Positions 18,771-29,420 of a stretch of 64,000 nt of DNA are shown here, piece after piece. The stretch is taken from the NCBI GenBank assembly GCA_016704445.1, contig JADJAE010000038.1, forward strand, positions 1 through 64,000. Reading direction: 5' to 3'. The DNA comes from Deltaproteobacteria bacterium (lineage in GTDB: Bacteria; Myxococcota_A; Polyangia; Polyangiales; Ga0077539). The notes under the pieces were generated by a model. It was not told the origin of the DNA and did no database searches. It was given only the letters and a program-made list of their open reading frames with translations. The position numbers and the translations under genes were made by a program. Every line of letters starts with the position of its first letter. Within the stretch, counting starts at the first letter, position 1.

Positions 18771-19433
18771 GTGAAGCAACGACCTGTCCTCCTCGCCCTG
18801 GTAGCGCTCTCGGCACTGGCCTGCTCCCGAGACCGCGCGCGCCCTGCGCCCCCTCCGCCCGCGCACGCCGTCGCCCCTGCGGCCCCGGCCCCGGCCCCGG
18901 CGGTCGTCCGCACGCTGCGGACGGTCTCTCCCTACCCCGACACCGCCGCTGGTTTGCAGGAGATGTTCACCGAGCTGGCCCGCGCCGCCGCCGCGAATGA
19001 CCAGGCGCAGGTCGATCGGCTGGAGGAGCAGCTCCGCCTCGACGACGACCGCTTCGCGCTGGCGTTCACCTTCGAGGGTCACTGGCGGCTGCACTCCGCG
19101 GTGGTCCCTCCCTCGCGAGCGCGCCTCGCGGAGAAGCTCGGCCGCCTCCGGGCGCTGGGCCCCGGCGCCACGGTGACGGTGCTCAGCGCGACCGGAGAGG
19201 AGCTCGCCGACGGCGCGGCCCACGGCTTCGACCCTCGCATCGCGTCGGTGCGCGCATCGCTCCGCCCGACCGTGAGGTTCTACCGGGCCGAGGTGCGCGG
19301 CGCCGGGGGCGAGTCGGTGGTCTTCGAGCCCATCGCGTTCGCCGGCGGCCGCTGGGTCTGGCTCGCCGAACCCTGGGCCGCCGTGCCCCCGGTGGTGACC
19401 GTCCCGGGCACGCCCCCCTCGCGCACCCGCTGA
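18771..19433 (+). CDS. Predicted lipoprotein
   Basis: This 220-residue protein starts at GTG 18771. The signal peptide ends with lipobox ALAC (Cys18), followed by a Pro/Ala linker to about residue 45. The folded part contains helices (QEMFTELARAAAANDQ) and beta segments (GATVTVLSATG). Function unknown. The start lies 98 bp from the divergent M18 gene, so promoters for both must fit in that gap. Confidence 0.75.
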   Translation: MKQRPVLLALVALSALACSRDRARPAPPPPAHAVAPAAPAPAPAVVRTLRTVSPYPDTAAGLQEMFTELARAAAANDQAQVDRLEEQLRLDDDRFALAFTFEGHWRLHSAVVPPSRARLAEKLGRLRALGPGATVTVLSATGEELADGAAHGFDPRIASVRASLRPTVRFYRAEVRGAGGESVVFEPIAFAGGRWVWLAEPWAAVPPVVTVPGTPPSRTR

Positions 19434-19518
19434 TCCGACCATTCCCCCCCCCGGGCGGCGCAACGATCAGGGATGACGTCCGTCGTGGGTGGTGGTCGCG
19501 CGGAGCCGCAATCGGTGT

Positions 19519-19538
19519 ACTTCCCATGGAATGGAAGT
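19519..19538 (+). promoter_or_regulatory. Inverted repeat upstream of the 19662 gene
   Basis: ACTTCC (19519-19524) and GGAAGT (19533-19538) are inverted copies around an 8-base spacer in a 228-bp gap with no gene. This could be an operator for the following envelope genes; no regulator is identified. Confidence 0.25.
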
Positions 19539-19661
19539 TTTCACCGTGAGCCCCGAAGACTGGATGGTGACCGCGTGAGGCCCGTGGAGCTGTCTGTTTC
19601 CGAGCATTGTAGTCCCTTGCGAAATCGCGGCGGGGTCGCACACGCTGACGGTGGAGAGTCC

Positions 19662-20138
19662 ATGAACGAGAACCTTGAGAGCAGCCGCTCGGGCCTCCTG
19701 CGTGATGCCGAGGCACGGCGTGAGGTGTCAGCGCTGTGTGAGGGCGTGCGCGCCGCGCTCGAGGCGGTGGAGGGCGCTCGCCTGCTCGAAGACGACACCC
19801 CCGAGATGGCGCTCGAGGCGCTCTGCCGGTGGAGCGACGGGGCCGCGAGCACCGAGGAGCTCGACGGGGTGGTCCATCAGCTCGACGGCCGCGCCCGCTC
19901 GATGCGGGACGAGTCATCGAGCGCCTCGCCCGCCCTCGTGGCCCTGGTGCACGCGGTCGACTCGCTGGCCCGCGTGGCGCGAGACGTGGCCTCGGCGGAC
20001 GGTCGCACGGTAGCGGTCGATCGCACGGCGCTCTGGTGGGCGGAGACGACCCTCGAGCTGCTGGGCGAGGAGTCCGAGGCCGCGGTCGCTCGCGTGGCGA
20101 TGCGCTGGGACGCCGCGCTGCGACTCCGCGAACACTGA
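19662..20138 (+). CDS. Hypothetical helical protein
   Basis: This 158-residue soluble protein, rich in Ala, Glu and Arg, is probably all-helical. Start ATG 19662 has a GGAGAG ribosome site at good spacing; the open frame before it lacks coding character. Its TGA overlaps the ATG of the next gene, so the two are probably coupled. Not recognised. Confidence 0.65.
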   Translation: MNENLESSRSGLLRDAEARREVSALCEGVRAALEAVEGARLLEDDTPEMALEALCRWSDGAASTEELDGVVHQLDGRARSMRDESSSASPALVALVHAVDSLARVARDVASADGRTVAVDRTALWWAETTLELLGEESEAAVARVAMRWDAALRLREH

Positions 20139-21181
20139 TGTCGCCAGGCGGACGGCGCGTGGTCGGAGCCCTGCTCGCGGCGGCGCTCACGGCGGAGGCG
20201 CGCCCCGTTCAGGCACAGATCTTGGTGTCGGCTACCGAAGGGCTGCCGCCTCCCCCCGGAGACGCAGCGTGGGAGCGGGCCGTGCTCGACCAGGTGACCG
20301 CGCTCCTCGGGAGGGCCCAGGCCAGCAGCGCCCGCGCCCTGGCGGAGGGAGAGCTCCGTCGGCGCCGCGAGAGCCCGGAGGGATACTCGACCCTGGCCGT
20401 GCTGCTCCGGGTGGCCCGCTCGCTCGAGGCCGGAGCGCCCGAGACGAGGCTCAGCCCGCCGACGCTTCCCCTGCGCCGGAGCGGCTTCGAGGCCGTGACC
20501 CTCTATGGCAGCACCATCGCCTACGGCGCCGCGGTGGGTCTCTGGATCGACGCGCTCGCCTCCCTGGACGGGCCGCTGACGGCGCCATGGCTCCCCGCGC
20601 TGGGCGCCTCCGCGGGAGCCGTGACCGCGTGGGCGGTCGACCGCCGCCCCGTGCGCGCCGGCCTCGGAGCGACGGTGAACGCGGGGCTGGTGACGGGCAC
20701 GCTCATCGGAGTCGGCCTCGCGGCGGAGCTTTCCTCGGGTCGACCGTGGCGCGAGGTCCCGATGGCCTCCTCGGTGATGCTGGGGGGCGCCACGCTGGGC
20801 CTCGGCCTCGGGGTGGCGCTGGGTCTCACGCTTCACCCTGGGCCCGGAGCGGGCGCCTTCGTGGTGTCCGGGTCGGTCTGGGGCACGGCCCTGGGCCTGG
20901 TCACGGGCATCGCCACGCAGTCCGATCGGCACCTCGGCATCTTCGCCCTCTCGGGCACGGTCCTGGGCGCCACCGCGGCAATGATCACCGCGGGCGCGGT
21001 CGACCCGACCCCCGCGCAGACCCGATGGCTCGACCTTGGCGCGCTGGGCGGCGGCCTCCTGGGCCTCGGGCTGGGGATGCTGCTCTTCGAATCCTCGGCC
21101 CCGCCAGCCGCCCGCATGGCCGTGACCGAGCTGGGGATGATCGGCGGAGGGGTAGCGGGCTTCATGTTCGGACGCAGATGA
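20138..21181 (+). CDS. Predicted multi-pass membrane protein
   Basis: This 347-residue protein starts at ATG 20138, overlapping the preceding stop. A signal-like N-terminus ending VQAQ is followed by a 90-residue helical region. At least seven Gly/Ala/Leu-rich hydrophobic segments then run to the end (for example GATLGLGLGVALGLTL and LGALGGGLLGLGLGMLLF). Glycine-zipper-like repeats suggest tight helix packing. Function unknown. Confidence 0.7.
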   Translation: MSPGGRRVVGALLAAALTAEARPVQAQILVSATEGLPPPPGDAAWERAVLDQVTALLGRAQASSARALAEGELRRRRESPEGYSTLAVLLRVARSLEAGAPETRLSPPTLPLRRSGFEAVTLYGSTIAYGAAVGLWIDALASLDGPLTAPWLPALGASAGAVTAWAVDRRPVRAGLGATVNAGLVTGTLIGVGLAAELSSGRPWREVPMASSVMLGGATLGLGLGVALGLTLHPGPGAGAFVVSGSVWGTALGLVTGIATQSDRHLGIFALSGTVLGATAAMITAGAVDPTPAQTRWLDLGALGGGLLGLGLGMLLFESSAPPAARMAVTELGMIGGGVAGFMFGRR

Positions 21182-21274
21182 CCGATCTGTGAGATGATGA
21201 CGTTGCTCGGGCCGACGATGAATGCAGGGAGGGGAGACGGAAACCCATACCTGCCCTCTCAGCGATCCAATGCT

Positions 21275-21325
21275 CTGGCAGAGCCCTGCCAGTAGCGTTG
21301 ACATCCTGGGGATGGTCGGTAGAGT
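21275..21325 (+). promoter_or_regulatory. Sigma-70-type promoter with adjacent inverted repeat
   Basis: TTGACA at 21298-21303 is followed after 16 bases by TAGAGT at 21320-21325, a perfect -35 and a 4/6 -10. Just upstream, CTGGCAG (21275-21281) and CTGCCAG (21286-21292) form an inverted repeat that could be an operator. It would drive the 21367 and 22007 genes. Confidence 0.5.
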
Positions 21326-21366
21326 GTCGGCCCTGATTCCAAGGGCCGTAGGAAGGAAGACGCGTG

Positions 21367-21948
21367 ATGATTCTGGCGGTACGGCGGGTTGGGTTCGGTG
21401 CGCTGGTCGCACTTGGACTTTCCGTAGGAGGCGCCGACGCGCAGACGGTGACGCCGACGGCGCGACCTGATGCTGAGGTTGGCAGCCAGCGGACGGCTAA
21501 CCTCTCTGGGGCTGACCAGCTTCGCGAGGCGAGCTCGACCCTGGATTCGATCACGGCCACGCGTCGCCGCGTGAGCGACCTTCTCGATCGGGCGCGCACC
21601 GATCGCGACCTCATCAAGGTCAACTGCATCAACGACAAGCTGACCCAGATCGACGTCACGCTCCGCTCCGCGCGGGAGCACCAGGAGCTGCTCCAGAACT
21701 CGGTGAGCCTGAACAACGACGGGCAGCGCAACCACGAGTTTCAGCTGATGGTCATCTTCCGCCAGCGCTCGGAGAACCTCAGGGTCGAGGCTCAGCAGTG
21801 TATCGGCGAGGAGACGGGCACCTTCGATCCGACCCGCACGGTGATCACGGTCCGGGTAGACCCGAGCATTCCTGAAGAAGATCCCACGCAACTGACGGTA
21901 GATTCGCTTGCACCAGAGCGGCCGCTCGTCACGAGCCCCGTGAACTGA
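21367..21948 (+). CDS. Exported coiled-coil-type hypothetical protein
   Basis: This protein of about 193 residues has a cleavable signal peptide ending GGADAQ. A long helical region follows (REASSTLDSITATRRRVSDL, then LRSAREHQELLQ) with likely coiled-coil character, and then a Pro/Asp tail. Two cysteines (in VNCIND and QQCIGEE) could form a disulfide. AGGAAGGA precedes the start; GTG 21364 is an alternative. The next gene, an outer-membrane barrel, follows by 58 bp and is probably cotranscribed. Function unknown. Confidence 0.7.
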   Translation: MILAVRRVGFGALVALGLSVGGADAQTVTPTARPDAEVGSQRTANLSGADQLREASSTLDSITATRRRVSDLLDRARTDRDLIKVNCINDKLTQIDVTLRSAREHQELLQNSVSLNNDGQRNHEFQLMVIFRQRSENLRVEAQQCIGEETGTFDPTRTVITVRVDPSIPEEDPTQLTVDSLAPERPLVTSPVN

Positions 21949-22006
21949 GTCACGTGAGCGTGGTGGCCGGGTCTCTGGTGTGTCTGTGGGAAACGGGTTG
22001 GGAACG

Positions 22007-23368
22007 ATGAATCGAAGATCGCTGGCAGCGCTCTCGGCGGGCGTGGTGTTTGGTCTCGCAGCGCCCGCTTCGGCGCAGGTCTGGCTCCAGGACCGGCAGC
22101 TCACTCAGGGTCGCGGCATCCGCGTCGGCAACTTCGAGCTGCACCCCGGCATCGGCGCCGAGGTCGGCTACGACTCCAACGTCTTCTACAGGTCCAACGA
22201 CCCCGCGAGCGCGCTGCGCCTGCGGGTGACCCCCAGCCTCCACGTGTCCTCCCTCGGGCCGCAGCGTCGCTCGAGCTCCGACGCCCCGGCGACCGCGCTC
22301 CCGACGGTGAACTTCCGCGGCGGCGTCGCCCTCGTCTATCACGAGTTCATCGCCCTCCAGTCGCCCGACACGACGAGCAACCTCCGCAACCTCGGCGTCG
22401 ACGCCAACCTCCGCTTCGAGTTCTTCCCGGGGCGCACCTGGCAGTTCGTCATCGCTGACGATTTCCTTCGCACCATCCAGCCTGGCGCCCAGACGATCGC
22501 CGGGTCCGATGGCGACCTGGCCCCTGCGCAGACCTTCAACCGCAACTTCAACACGGCCAACGCCGAACTCGCGTACGCGCCTCCGCGCGGCACGCTGGAG
22601 TTCCGCATGGGCTACAGCTTCATCTTCAACCTGTTCGACAGCACCAACTACAACATCTACGACTACTTCGCGCACTCGGCCTACGCGCGGCTGCGTTGGC
22701 GCTTCCTCCCGAAGACCGCGATCATCTGGGAGGGATCGGTCACCCCGACCAACTACCTCCATCCCGAGCGTTCCCCGACCGGCCTGTTCTCCTCCTTCCC
22801 GGTCAGCACCCGGGTGGGCATGAACGGCCTGCTCACCGAGAAGATCTCGTTGCTCGCCCTCGTCGGCTACCAGGCCTCGTTCTTCGAGGCGGGCGACAAC
22901 ATCGACACCATCATCGGCCAGGCCGAGCTCCGCTGGCTGATCAACCCCCGGGCCAACTTCCGGGTGGGCTTCCTGCGCGACTCGCAGAACAGCTTCTTCA
23001 GCAACTTCTTCGTCCGCAACCGCGGCTACGCGAGCTACTCGCACTCGTTCAACGGTCGCTTCCTGCTGTCCCTCGACGGCGGCGTCGGGCTGTACCAGTA
23101 CGGCTACATCGCCGACCGCAACGGCGCGCAGACCGTCCCGGGCGTGGGCTTCGGCTCGGACGGCCGCTTCACCGCGGTGCGCCTCGACGCCACCGCCTTC
23201 GGCGAGTACCGCTTCAACGACGTCTTCGGCATCAACGCCACGGTGCGCGGCCTCTCCAACATCTCGGATGTTCGCCTGGGCAACACCACCGGGACCGACG
23301 GCGGTCGCGGCCAGTCCATCGCCTGGACCCGCCTGGAAGCCTTCCTCGGCGTCCGCGCGGCCTGGTAG
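22007..23368 (+). CDS. Outer-membrane beta-barrel protein
   Basis: This 453-residue protein has a signal peptide (ALSAGVVFGLAAPASAQ). It then shows many alternating hydrophobic/aromatic strands (LEFRMGYSFIFNLF, NFRVGFLRDSQNSFF, SHSFNGRFLLSLDGGVGLY) and ends in an aromatic residue (VRAAW), as barrel proteins do. The early segment AEVGYDSNVFYRSND is typical of outer-membrane barrels linked to exopolysaccharide or capsule loci, but no such genes are next to it. ATG 22007 directly precedes the signal peptide. Confidence 0.8.
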   Translation: MNRRSLAALSAGVVFGLAAPASAQVWLQDRQLTQGRGIRVGNFELHPGIGAEVGYDSNVFYRSNDPASALRLRVTPSLHVSSLGPQRRSSSDAPATALPTVNFRGGVALVYHEFIALQSPDTTSNLRNLGVDANLRFEFFPGRTWQFVIADDFLRTIQPGAQTIAGSDGDLAPAQTFNRNFNTANAELAYAPPRGTLEFRMGYSFIFNLFDSTNYNIYDYFAHSAYARLRWRFLPKTAIIWEGSVTPTNYLHPERSPTGLFSSFPVSTRVGMNGLLTEKISLLALVGYQASFFEAGDNIDTIIGQAELRWLINPRANFRVGFLRDSQNSFFSNFFVRNRGYASYSHSFNGRFLLSLDGGVGLYQYGYIADRNGAQTVPGVGFGSDGRFTAVRLDATAFGEYRFNDVFGINATVRGLSNISDVRLGNTTGTDGGRGQSIAWTRLEAFLGVRAAW

Positions 23369-23487
23369 TCCGCCTCCCCCCGCTCTCCCGCTCTCTTCTT
23401 CGCCCTCTCCCCTCCGAATCCCTGTACGGGCACCCGCTCGTTGCACGCGTGACAACGTGCGCGTTCCGATGCTAGGCAGCCGCGGCG

Positions 23488-25347
23488 ATGAAGACCCGCT
23501 ACGCGCTCGTTCTGCTGGCTCTCCTGGGCTGCGAGAAGAACAACCCCACCCCGTCGAGGCCCGACGTCCCGACCGCTCGCGCCACCGACGCGGGCTCAGC
23601 TGCCGCCGATCTGATGATCCCCGAGCTGCCCAACGTGGCGCTGCTGGCGCTCCGAGGGAGCAACCTGCGCAAGGTGCTCAACCTCATCGCCCCGGGCGTG
23701 CCCACCCGGCTCGCGCTCGGACAGGCCGCCCCGGGCATCACCCCGGGCCTCGGCGAGCACGGCGTCGACATCGACCCCGACGCGCCCTTCTCTGCCATCC
23801 TCGCGCCGAGCAGCGCCGACACCCCCAACGGGCAGATCAACGTCACCGTCGCCTGGCCGCTGCGCCCGGGCATGGAGGTCGTGCAGAACGCCCAGGCGGG
23901 ACGGGGCTTTCGTGACGCGGGCGACGGGCTCTTCGAGCCCACGGGCACCGCGCAGGACGTGCTGCGGGGCGACGGCGGCGTCGCGGCGGCTCCCTGCTGG
24001 GTCGCGCGCCGCTCGGCCCGCGAGTGGTCCATGATCTGCGGCCCGAGCGATCAGGTGCGCCCGCTCTCGCGCTGGCTGGTGCGCGCCGCGGCGAGCGCCC
24101 CGCCGGACAACGCCCTCCTCGACGCGGTCGTGCGCCCCGCCCCGGCCCGGCGCGTCCTGGCGCTGCAGCTCGCGGCCCTCGAGGCGCAGGACCCCCGGCG
24201 CAACGACGCGGGCACCAACCGCGGCCTCGTCGCCCAGTACGAGGCGGTGCACCGCAGCGCCGAGAACACCAAGCAGCTCTTCGAGGACCTCTCCCAGGCC
24301 CACGCCTCGCTCGTGCTCGACGACACCAGCTACCACCTCCGCTCGGAGATCGAGTTCGCCCACGCGGGCGGCGCCAGCAGCCGCGCGCTCATCGGGTCGT
24401 CCGTGGGCCAGCACGCCGCGCTCGACCTGCTGCGCCGGCTGCCCGCGTCGGCCACGTCGTACTTCGCCACGGGCTTCGACGTCTCCTCGCTCGCGCCGCT
24501 GCTCTCCGAGGACGTCACCGACCCCCGCATGGCCGCGGCCTTCGGGCCCGAGATGGTGCGCTTCCAGGATGCCCTGCGCGACCTGACCGGCTTCCGTCGC
24601 CATGGGCAGCGGGCGATGGGCTTCATCCCGGGCGATGGCGTCTCCCGCGTCGAGATCGTCCGCCTCCCCGGCGCCGCCGCGCAGATCGCCGCCCTCCGCG
24701 CCACCGCCGCGGCCGTGCCCCGCACCCCCCGGCCCTCCGGCGCCAACCCGGCCGACCAGTTCGCCATCCTCCCTCCGACCCCCGGGCTCCCCGCCGGATC
24801 GCTCCGGCTGCGCCTCGGTCCCGACCCGGCCCGCCTGCCGCCGCAGGTTCCTGCGGAGGTGCGCGACCAGTACCGCCGCTCGGTGCTCCTCGTCCCCGAG
24901 GGCGACACCCTCGTGCTCGTCGACGCGCTCGATCCGGTCGCCCGCTACCGCGCCATGCTCACCGGCGACCGCCTCGCCCCGACCGTCCCCGACGATCGCG
25001 CGGCGGTGGTGCACCTCACCCCGGCCGCGATCCTCTCGCTGCTGGGCGCTCCGCCCTCCCCCGAGGCCAACGCCACCGACGCGGTGCACGGCACCCTCCA
25101 CGCGACCCGCGTCGGCGACACCGGCGCCCGCTTCGAGGTCTCCCTCGACGCCCCGGTCGTGGCCGTCAACAACGTGCGCGACCAGATCGCCGCCCTCCAG
25201 GCCCAGCAGGCCCAGATGATGCGGCAGATGCAGCAGGCCCAGCAGCAGGCCGCCTCGGCCCAGCGAAGGGCCGCGCAGCCCGGCGGGCGCCTCCCCGCGG
25301 CCGCGCAGCTCCCGGAGCCGGACTTCCAATTGCAGCCTCCCCGGTAG
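23488..25347 (+). CDS. Large predicted lipoprotein
   Basis: This 619-residue protein has lipobox LLGC (Cys15) and a Pro/Thr/Ala linker. A long region of mixed alpha/beta follows, with repeated segments of the kind LALRGSNLRKVLNL and VVHLTPAAILSLLG. The C-terminal 60 residues are Gln/Ala-rich and should form a coiled coil (IAALQAQQAQMMRQMQQAQQ). Layout suggests a periplasm-facing substrate-binding or scaffolding role, but I recognise no family. Confidence 0.7.
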   Translation: MKTRYALVLLALLGCEKNNPTPSRPDVPTARATDAGSAAADLMIPELPNVALLALRGSNLRKVLNLIAPGVPTRLALGQAAPGITPGLGEHGVDIDPDAPFSAILAPSSADTPNGQINVTVAWPLRPGMEVVQNAQAGRGFRDAGDGLFEPTGTAQDVLRGDGGVAAAPCWVARRSAREWSMICGPSDQVRPLSRWLVRAAASAPPDNALLDAVVRPAPARRVLALQLAALEAQDPRRNDAGTNRGLVAQYEAVHRSAENTKQLFEDLSQAHASLVLDDTSYHLRSEIEFAHAGGASSRALIGSSVGQHAALDLLRRLPASATSYFATGFDVSSLAPLLSEDVTDPRMAAAFGPEMVRFQDALRDLTGFRRHGQRAMGFIPGDGVSRVEIVRLPGAAAQIAALRATAAAVPRTPRPSGANPADQFAILPPTPGLPAGSLRLRLGPDPARLPPQVPAEVRDQYRRSVLLVPEGDTLVLVDALDPVARYRAMLTGDRLAPTVPDDRAAVVHLTPAAILSLLGAPPSPEANATDAVHGTLHATRVGDTGARFEVSLDAPVVAVNNVRDQIAALQAQQAQMMRQMQQAQQQAASAQRRAAQPGGRLPAAAQLPEPDFQLQPPR

Positions 25348-25392
25348 GGGGGAGCATCCTAAGGCTCATCCCCGGAGCCGTAGGAGTCCATC

Positions 25393-26289
25393 ATGAGAGT
25401 CGGAGTAGTCGGAGCCACGGGCTTCGTGGGCAAGGCGCTGGTCGCCGCGCTCACGGAGCGAGGCGATGCCGTCGTGGCGTTCTCCCGCGACCCGGCGAGG
25501 GCGCGGAAGACCCTGGCCCGGGTCGCCGACGCGAGGTCGCTCGAGGCCATCACCGCCGAAGGGGTCGCGGACCTCGACGCGGTGGTCAACCTCGCCGGAG
25601 AGTCCATCGGGGCGAAGCGCTGGGACGCGGAGTACAAAGCCGCGATCCTCGAGAGCCGGGTGCGCACCACCCGCCGGGTGGTCGACGCCATCGGCGCGGC
25701 AGGGCGTCGGCCGCAGGTGCTGGTCAACGCCTCGGCGGTGGGCTTCTACGGACCGCGCGGGGACGAGGAGGTGACCGAGGCGACCCCCTCGGGCGCCGAC
25801 TTCCTCTCGGGCGTCTGCCGGGAGTGGGAGCGCGAGGCCGAGCGGGTCTCGACCTTCGGAGTCCGAGAGGTGCGAATGCGTCTGGGCGTGGTGCTCGGCG
25901 ACGGGGGCGGATCGCTCGAGAAGATGCTCCTCCCCTTCAAGATGTTCGTCGGGGGGCCGGTGGGCGACGGGCGGCAGTGGTTCTCGTGGGTGCACCTCGC
26001 CGACGTCGTGGGCGCGATCGTCTGGGCGCTCGACCACCCCACCCTCCACGGCGCGGTCAACGTGACCGCCCCGGAGCCGGTGCGCTTTCGCGACTTCGCC
26101 GAGGCCCTCGGGCGTCGCCTCCGACGGCCCTCATGGCTGCCGGTGCCAGCCTTCGCGCTGCGCCTCGCCATGGGACAGATGGCCGAGGTCGTCGTCACCG
26201 GACAACGCGCGGTGCCCGCCGCGCTGATCGCCGACGGGTACTCATTCAAGTACTCCCGCATCGACGACGCCCTGACTACTGTGGTCTGA
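25393..26289 (+). CDS. TIGR01777-type NAD-dependent epimerase
   Basis: This 298-residue SDR-type protein is typical of the TIGR01777/YfcH (SDR39U1) group. It has a Rossmann GATGFVG (7-13), VNLAGESIGAKRWD, NASAVGFYG, the RLGVVLG strand and the C-terminal segment found in DUF1731 (LRRPSWLPVPAFALRLAMGQ, then VPAALIADGY). The substrate is not established for the family. Ribosome site and spacing to the lipoprotein gene (45 bp) allow cotranscription. Confidence 0.9.
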   Translation: MRVGVVGATGFVGKALVAALTERGDAVVAFSRDPARARKTLARVADARSLEAITAEGVADLDAVVNLAGESIGAKRWDAEYKAAILESRVRTTRRVVDAIGAAGRRPQVLVNASAVGFYGPRGDEEVTEATPSGADFLSGVCREWEREAERVSTFGVREVRMRLGVVLGDGGGSLEKMLLPFKMFVGGPVGDGRQWFSWVHLADVVGAIVWALDHPTLHGAVNVTAPEPVRFRDFAEALGRRLRRPSWLPVPAFALRLAMGQMAEVVVTGQRAVPAALIADGYSFKYSRIDDALTTVV

Positions 26290-26404
26290 CCCCTCCCTTT
26301 CTCTTCGCTGTACGTTATCAGCACGCCGCAGGGCACGTTCATCGGGGGCAACACCTCCTTCGGACTCAACATCGGTTACACCGTCATGCTGGGGGGAGTG
26401 GAGT
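26290..26404 (+). pseudogene. Possible C-terminal remnant of a beta-barrel gene
   Basis: In one plus-strand frame, the 115-bp gap reads YVISTPQGTFIGGNTSFG followed by LNIGYTVMLGGVEFSR. This alternating strand pattern is typical of the end of an outer-membrane barrel. The stop that closes the frame upstream is the TGA of the epimerase, and no start exists. The frame runs on into DNA that codes on the other strand. I read it as a short relic, with low confidence. Confidence 0.3.
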
Positions 26405-26827
26405 TCAGTCGTGAGGGTGCGAGGCGCGGGTCCAGCCGTAGCGGACCGCCAGGCGCACCTCCTCCCAGGGGCGGCCAGAGTTCAGGGCCTCCCAGTCCTT
26501 CTTGAGCTGGGACTCGAGCTCGTGGTTCCAGCTCTGGTGGCTGCGGTAGTTGGGGGAGAGGCCCGCGCCATAGCCGTAGCGCACCGCGGCCTCATCCGTC
26601 CATCCGTCCGACTCGTTGGCCACGTGAGGCCCGGGGAGCGGCTCGGTCCCCACGGCCTGACGCACCGTGTCCTTCAGCTCCTGGTGAAGGTCCTCACCGA
26701 ACTTCAGTCCGAAGTCGTACCTGGTCTGGGCCCAGTCGCGGCGCAGCGCCTCCCTCGCGCGCTCCCAGCCGCTGCTCTCATGCGTCGTCCACCAGCCAGG
26801 GTGTTCGGGGCTGTCCGTCATGGCCAT
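26405..26827 (-). CDS. Small hydrophilic hypothetical protein
   Basis: This 140-residue soluble protein is rich in Trp, Glu, His and Asp. Segments such as WERAREALRRDWAQTRYDF and LESQLKKDWEALNSGRPWEE repeat a W..A.R.DW pattern at both ends, suggesting a duplicated helical unit. ATG 26827 has a GGAGA ribosome site; ATG 26821 is also in frame. It sits directly downstream of a sigma-54 response regulator. I do not recognise its family; a stress-type role would only be a guess. Confidence 0.65.
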   Translation of the reverse strand: MAMTDSPEHPGWWTTHESSGWERAREALRRDWAQTRYDFGLKFGEDLHQELKDTVRQAVGTEPLPGPHVANESDGWTDEAAVRYGYGAGLSPNYRSHQSWNHELESQLKKDWEALNSGRPWEEVRLAVRYGWTRASHPHD

Positions 26828-26869
26828 TGTGGGTCTCCTCGTTGGGATTGTGATGGATTGGATCGGAGA

Positions 26870-26898
26870 GGATATCCGAAGAGTGGATATCCGAAGAG
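26870..26898. promoter_or_regulatory. Tandem direct repeat upstream of the 26827 gene
   Basis: GGATATCCGAAGAG occurs at 26870-26883 and again at 26885-26898, one base apart. Each copy contains the palindrome GGATATCC. It lies in the 80-bp gap between the sigma-54 regulator and the small gene and looks like a double operator. No sigma-54 -24/-12 element is evident here. Confidence 0.45.
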
Positions 26899-26907
26899 AG
26901 ATCGTGG

Positions 26908-28334
<1,427 letters not shown>

Positions 28335-28338
<4 letters not shown>

Positions 28339-29282
28339 GGGATGGCTCCCGCGCCGGATCCTGGCTGCTCGATCAGCGAGACGACCTCGTTGGTGCGATC
28401 GAACTGGGGCATGCCGAGCGAGGGAGCGACCCGGTGGGCGCTCACCCTGGGGTTGCTGCGGGTGAGCTCCTCCAGCTTGTCGAAGCGGGTGTAGGGGTCC
28501 TGATCGAAGACCACCCGGGTGGGGACCTTCAGGGGCTCATAGAGCGAGCGCGCCGCGTCGGGGGTGAACAGCGCCCCCCGGAGGAAGCTGACCGGCGCGA
28601 AGCGGGCGCCGGGCACCGCCGAGGTCTTGACCGCGTAGCGCGCGAGGCCCTCGTCGATGGAGCCCGCGAAGGACTTCTTCAGATAGTGTCGAATCGATGC
28701 TTCGGAGCGCAGCGCCCTGAAGAGACCCGAGGAGATGGCCCCCACCCCGAGGGCCTTGTCGAGCGCTCCGCGGACGAGCCTCCCTCCAGGGCGCGCCGGC
28801 CCCAGCCCGGTGGGAGAGAGCAGCGTGAGGGAGCGAAACAGCTCCGGCGCCCTCAACCCCACCCTGGCGAGGAACTCCGACGACAGCGAGAGCGCCACCG
28901 CGTCGACCGGATCGCCCTGGGGCGAGGCCACGTCCACGATGAAGCGCTCGATGGCGTCGGCGTAGAGCGCGGGTCGGTACTCCCGGTCGCCGCGCTGCGA
29001 GCGCCCGAAGCCCGGCAGGTCGAGCGCGAACACCCGGCGGCGCCCGCGAAATGCCTCGAACAGGGGTCGCATCTCGTAGGCCGAGGCGGCCGCGTTGATC
29101 GAGTGAATGAGGACGATGGCCGGGTTGCTCCCGGCGACGTCGCGGTAGTAGCCGAGGCCCCCGACGCCTCTCACCTCCAGGTAGCCCGCCTCGGCGTGGA
29201 TGGCGGGTGGCAGCTCGCGCTCGGAGTCCGATGCGGCTGAGGTCTCAAGATCACCAAGGTTCGTGGCAGTCCGCGTGCTCAT
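28335..29282 (-). CDS. Alpha/beta-hydrolase-fold protein
   Basis: This 315-residue protein has the fold landmarks AIVLIHSINAA, VFALDLPGFGRSQRGDREY and a possible nucleophile elbow VDAVALSLSSEFLARVG. The usual G-x-S-x-G is replaced by A-L-S-L-S, and the oxyanion HG by HS. The acid and histidine positions (FDQDPY and APSLGMPQFD) are not canonical either, so activity as a hydrolase is uncertain. ATG 29282 gives a soluble product. It overlaps the downstream response regulator by four bases, so the two are coupled. Confidence 0.8.
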
Positions 29283-29420
29283 GCGTAGAGCCGTTCGCAC
29301 TGTCCATGCCGACCGACCGGAGCGGCGAAAATCGCGGGGATCTTGCGTAGGCCCAGCGCCCACACGACCGTGGCGGCGCGCCACACCTGGGGTGCGATGG
29401 TGATGCCAGGAGCACTGGAA

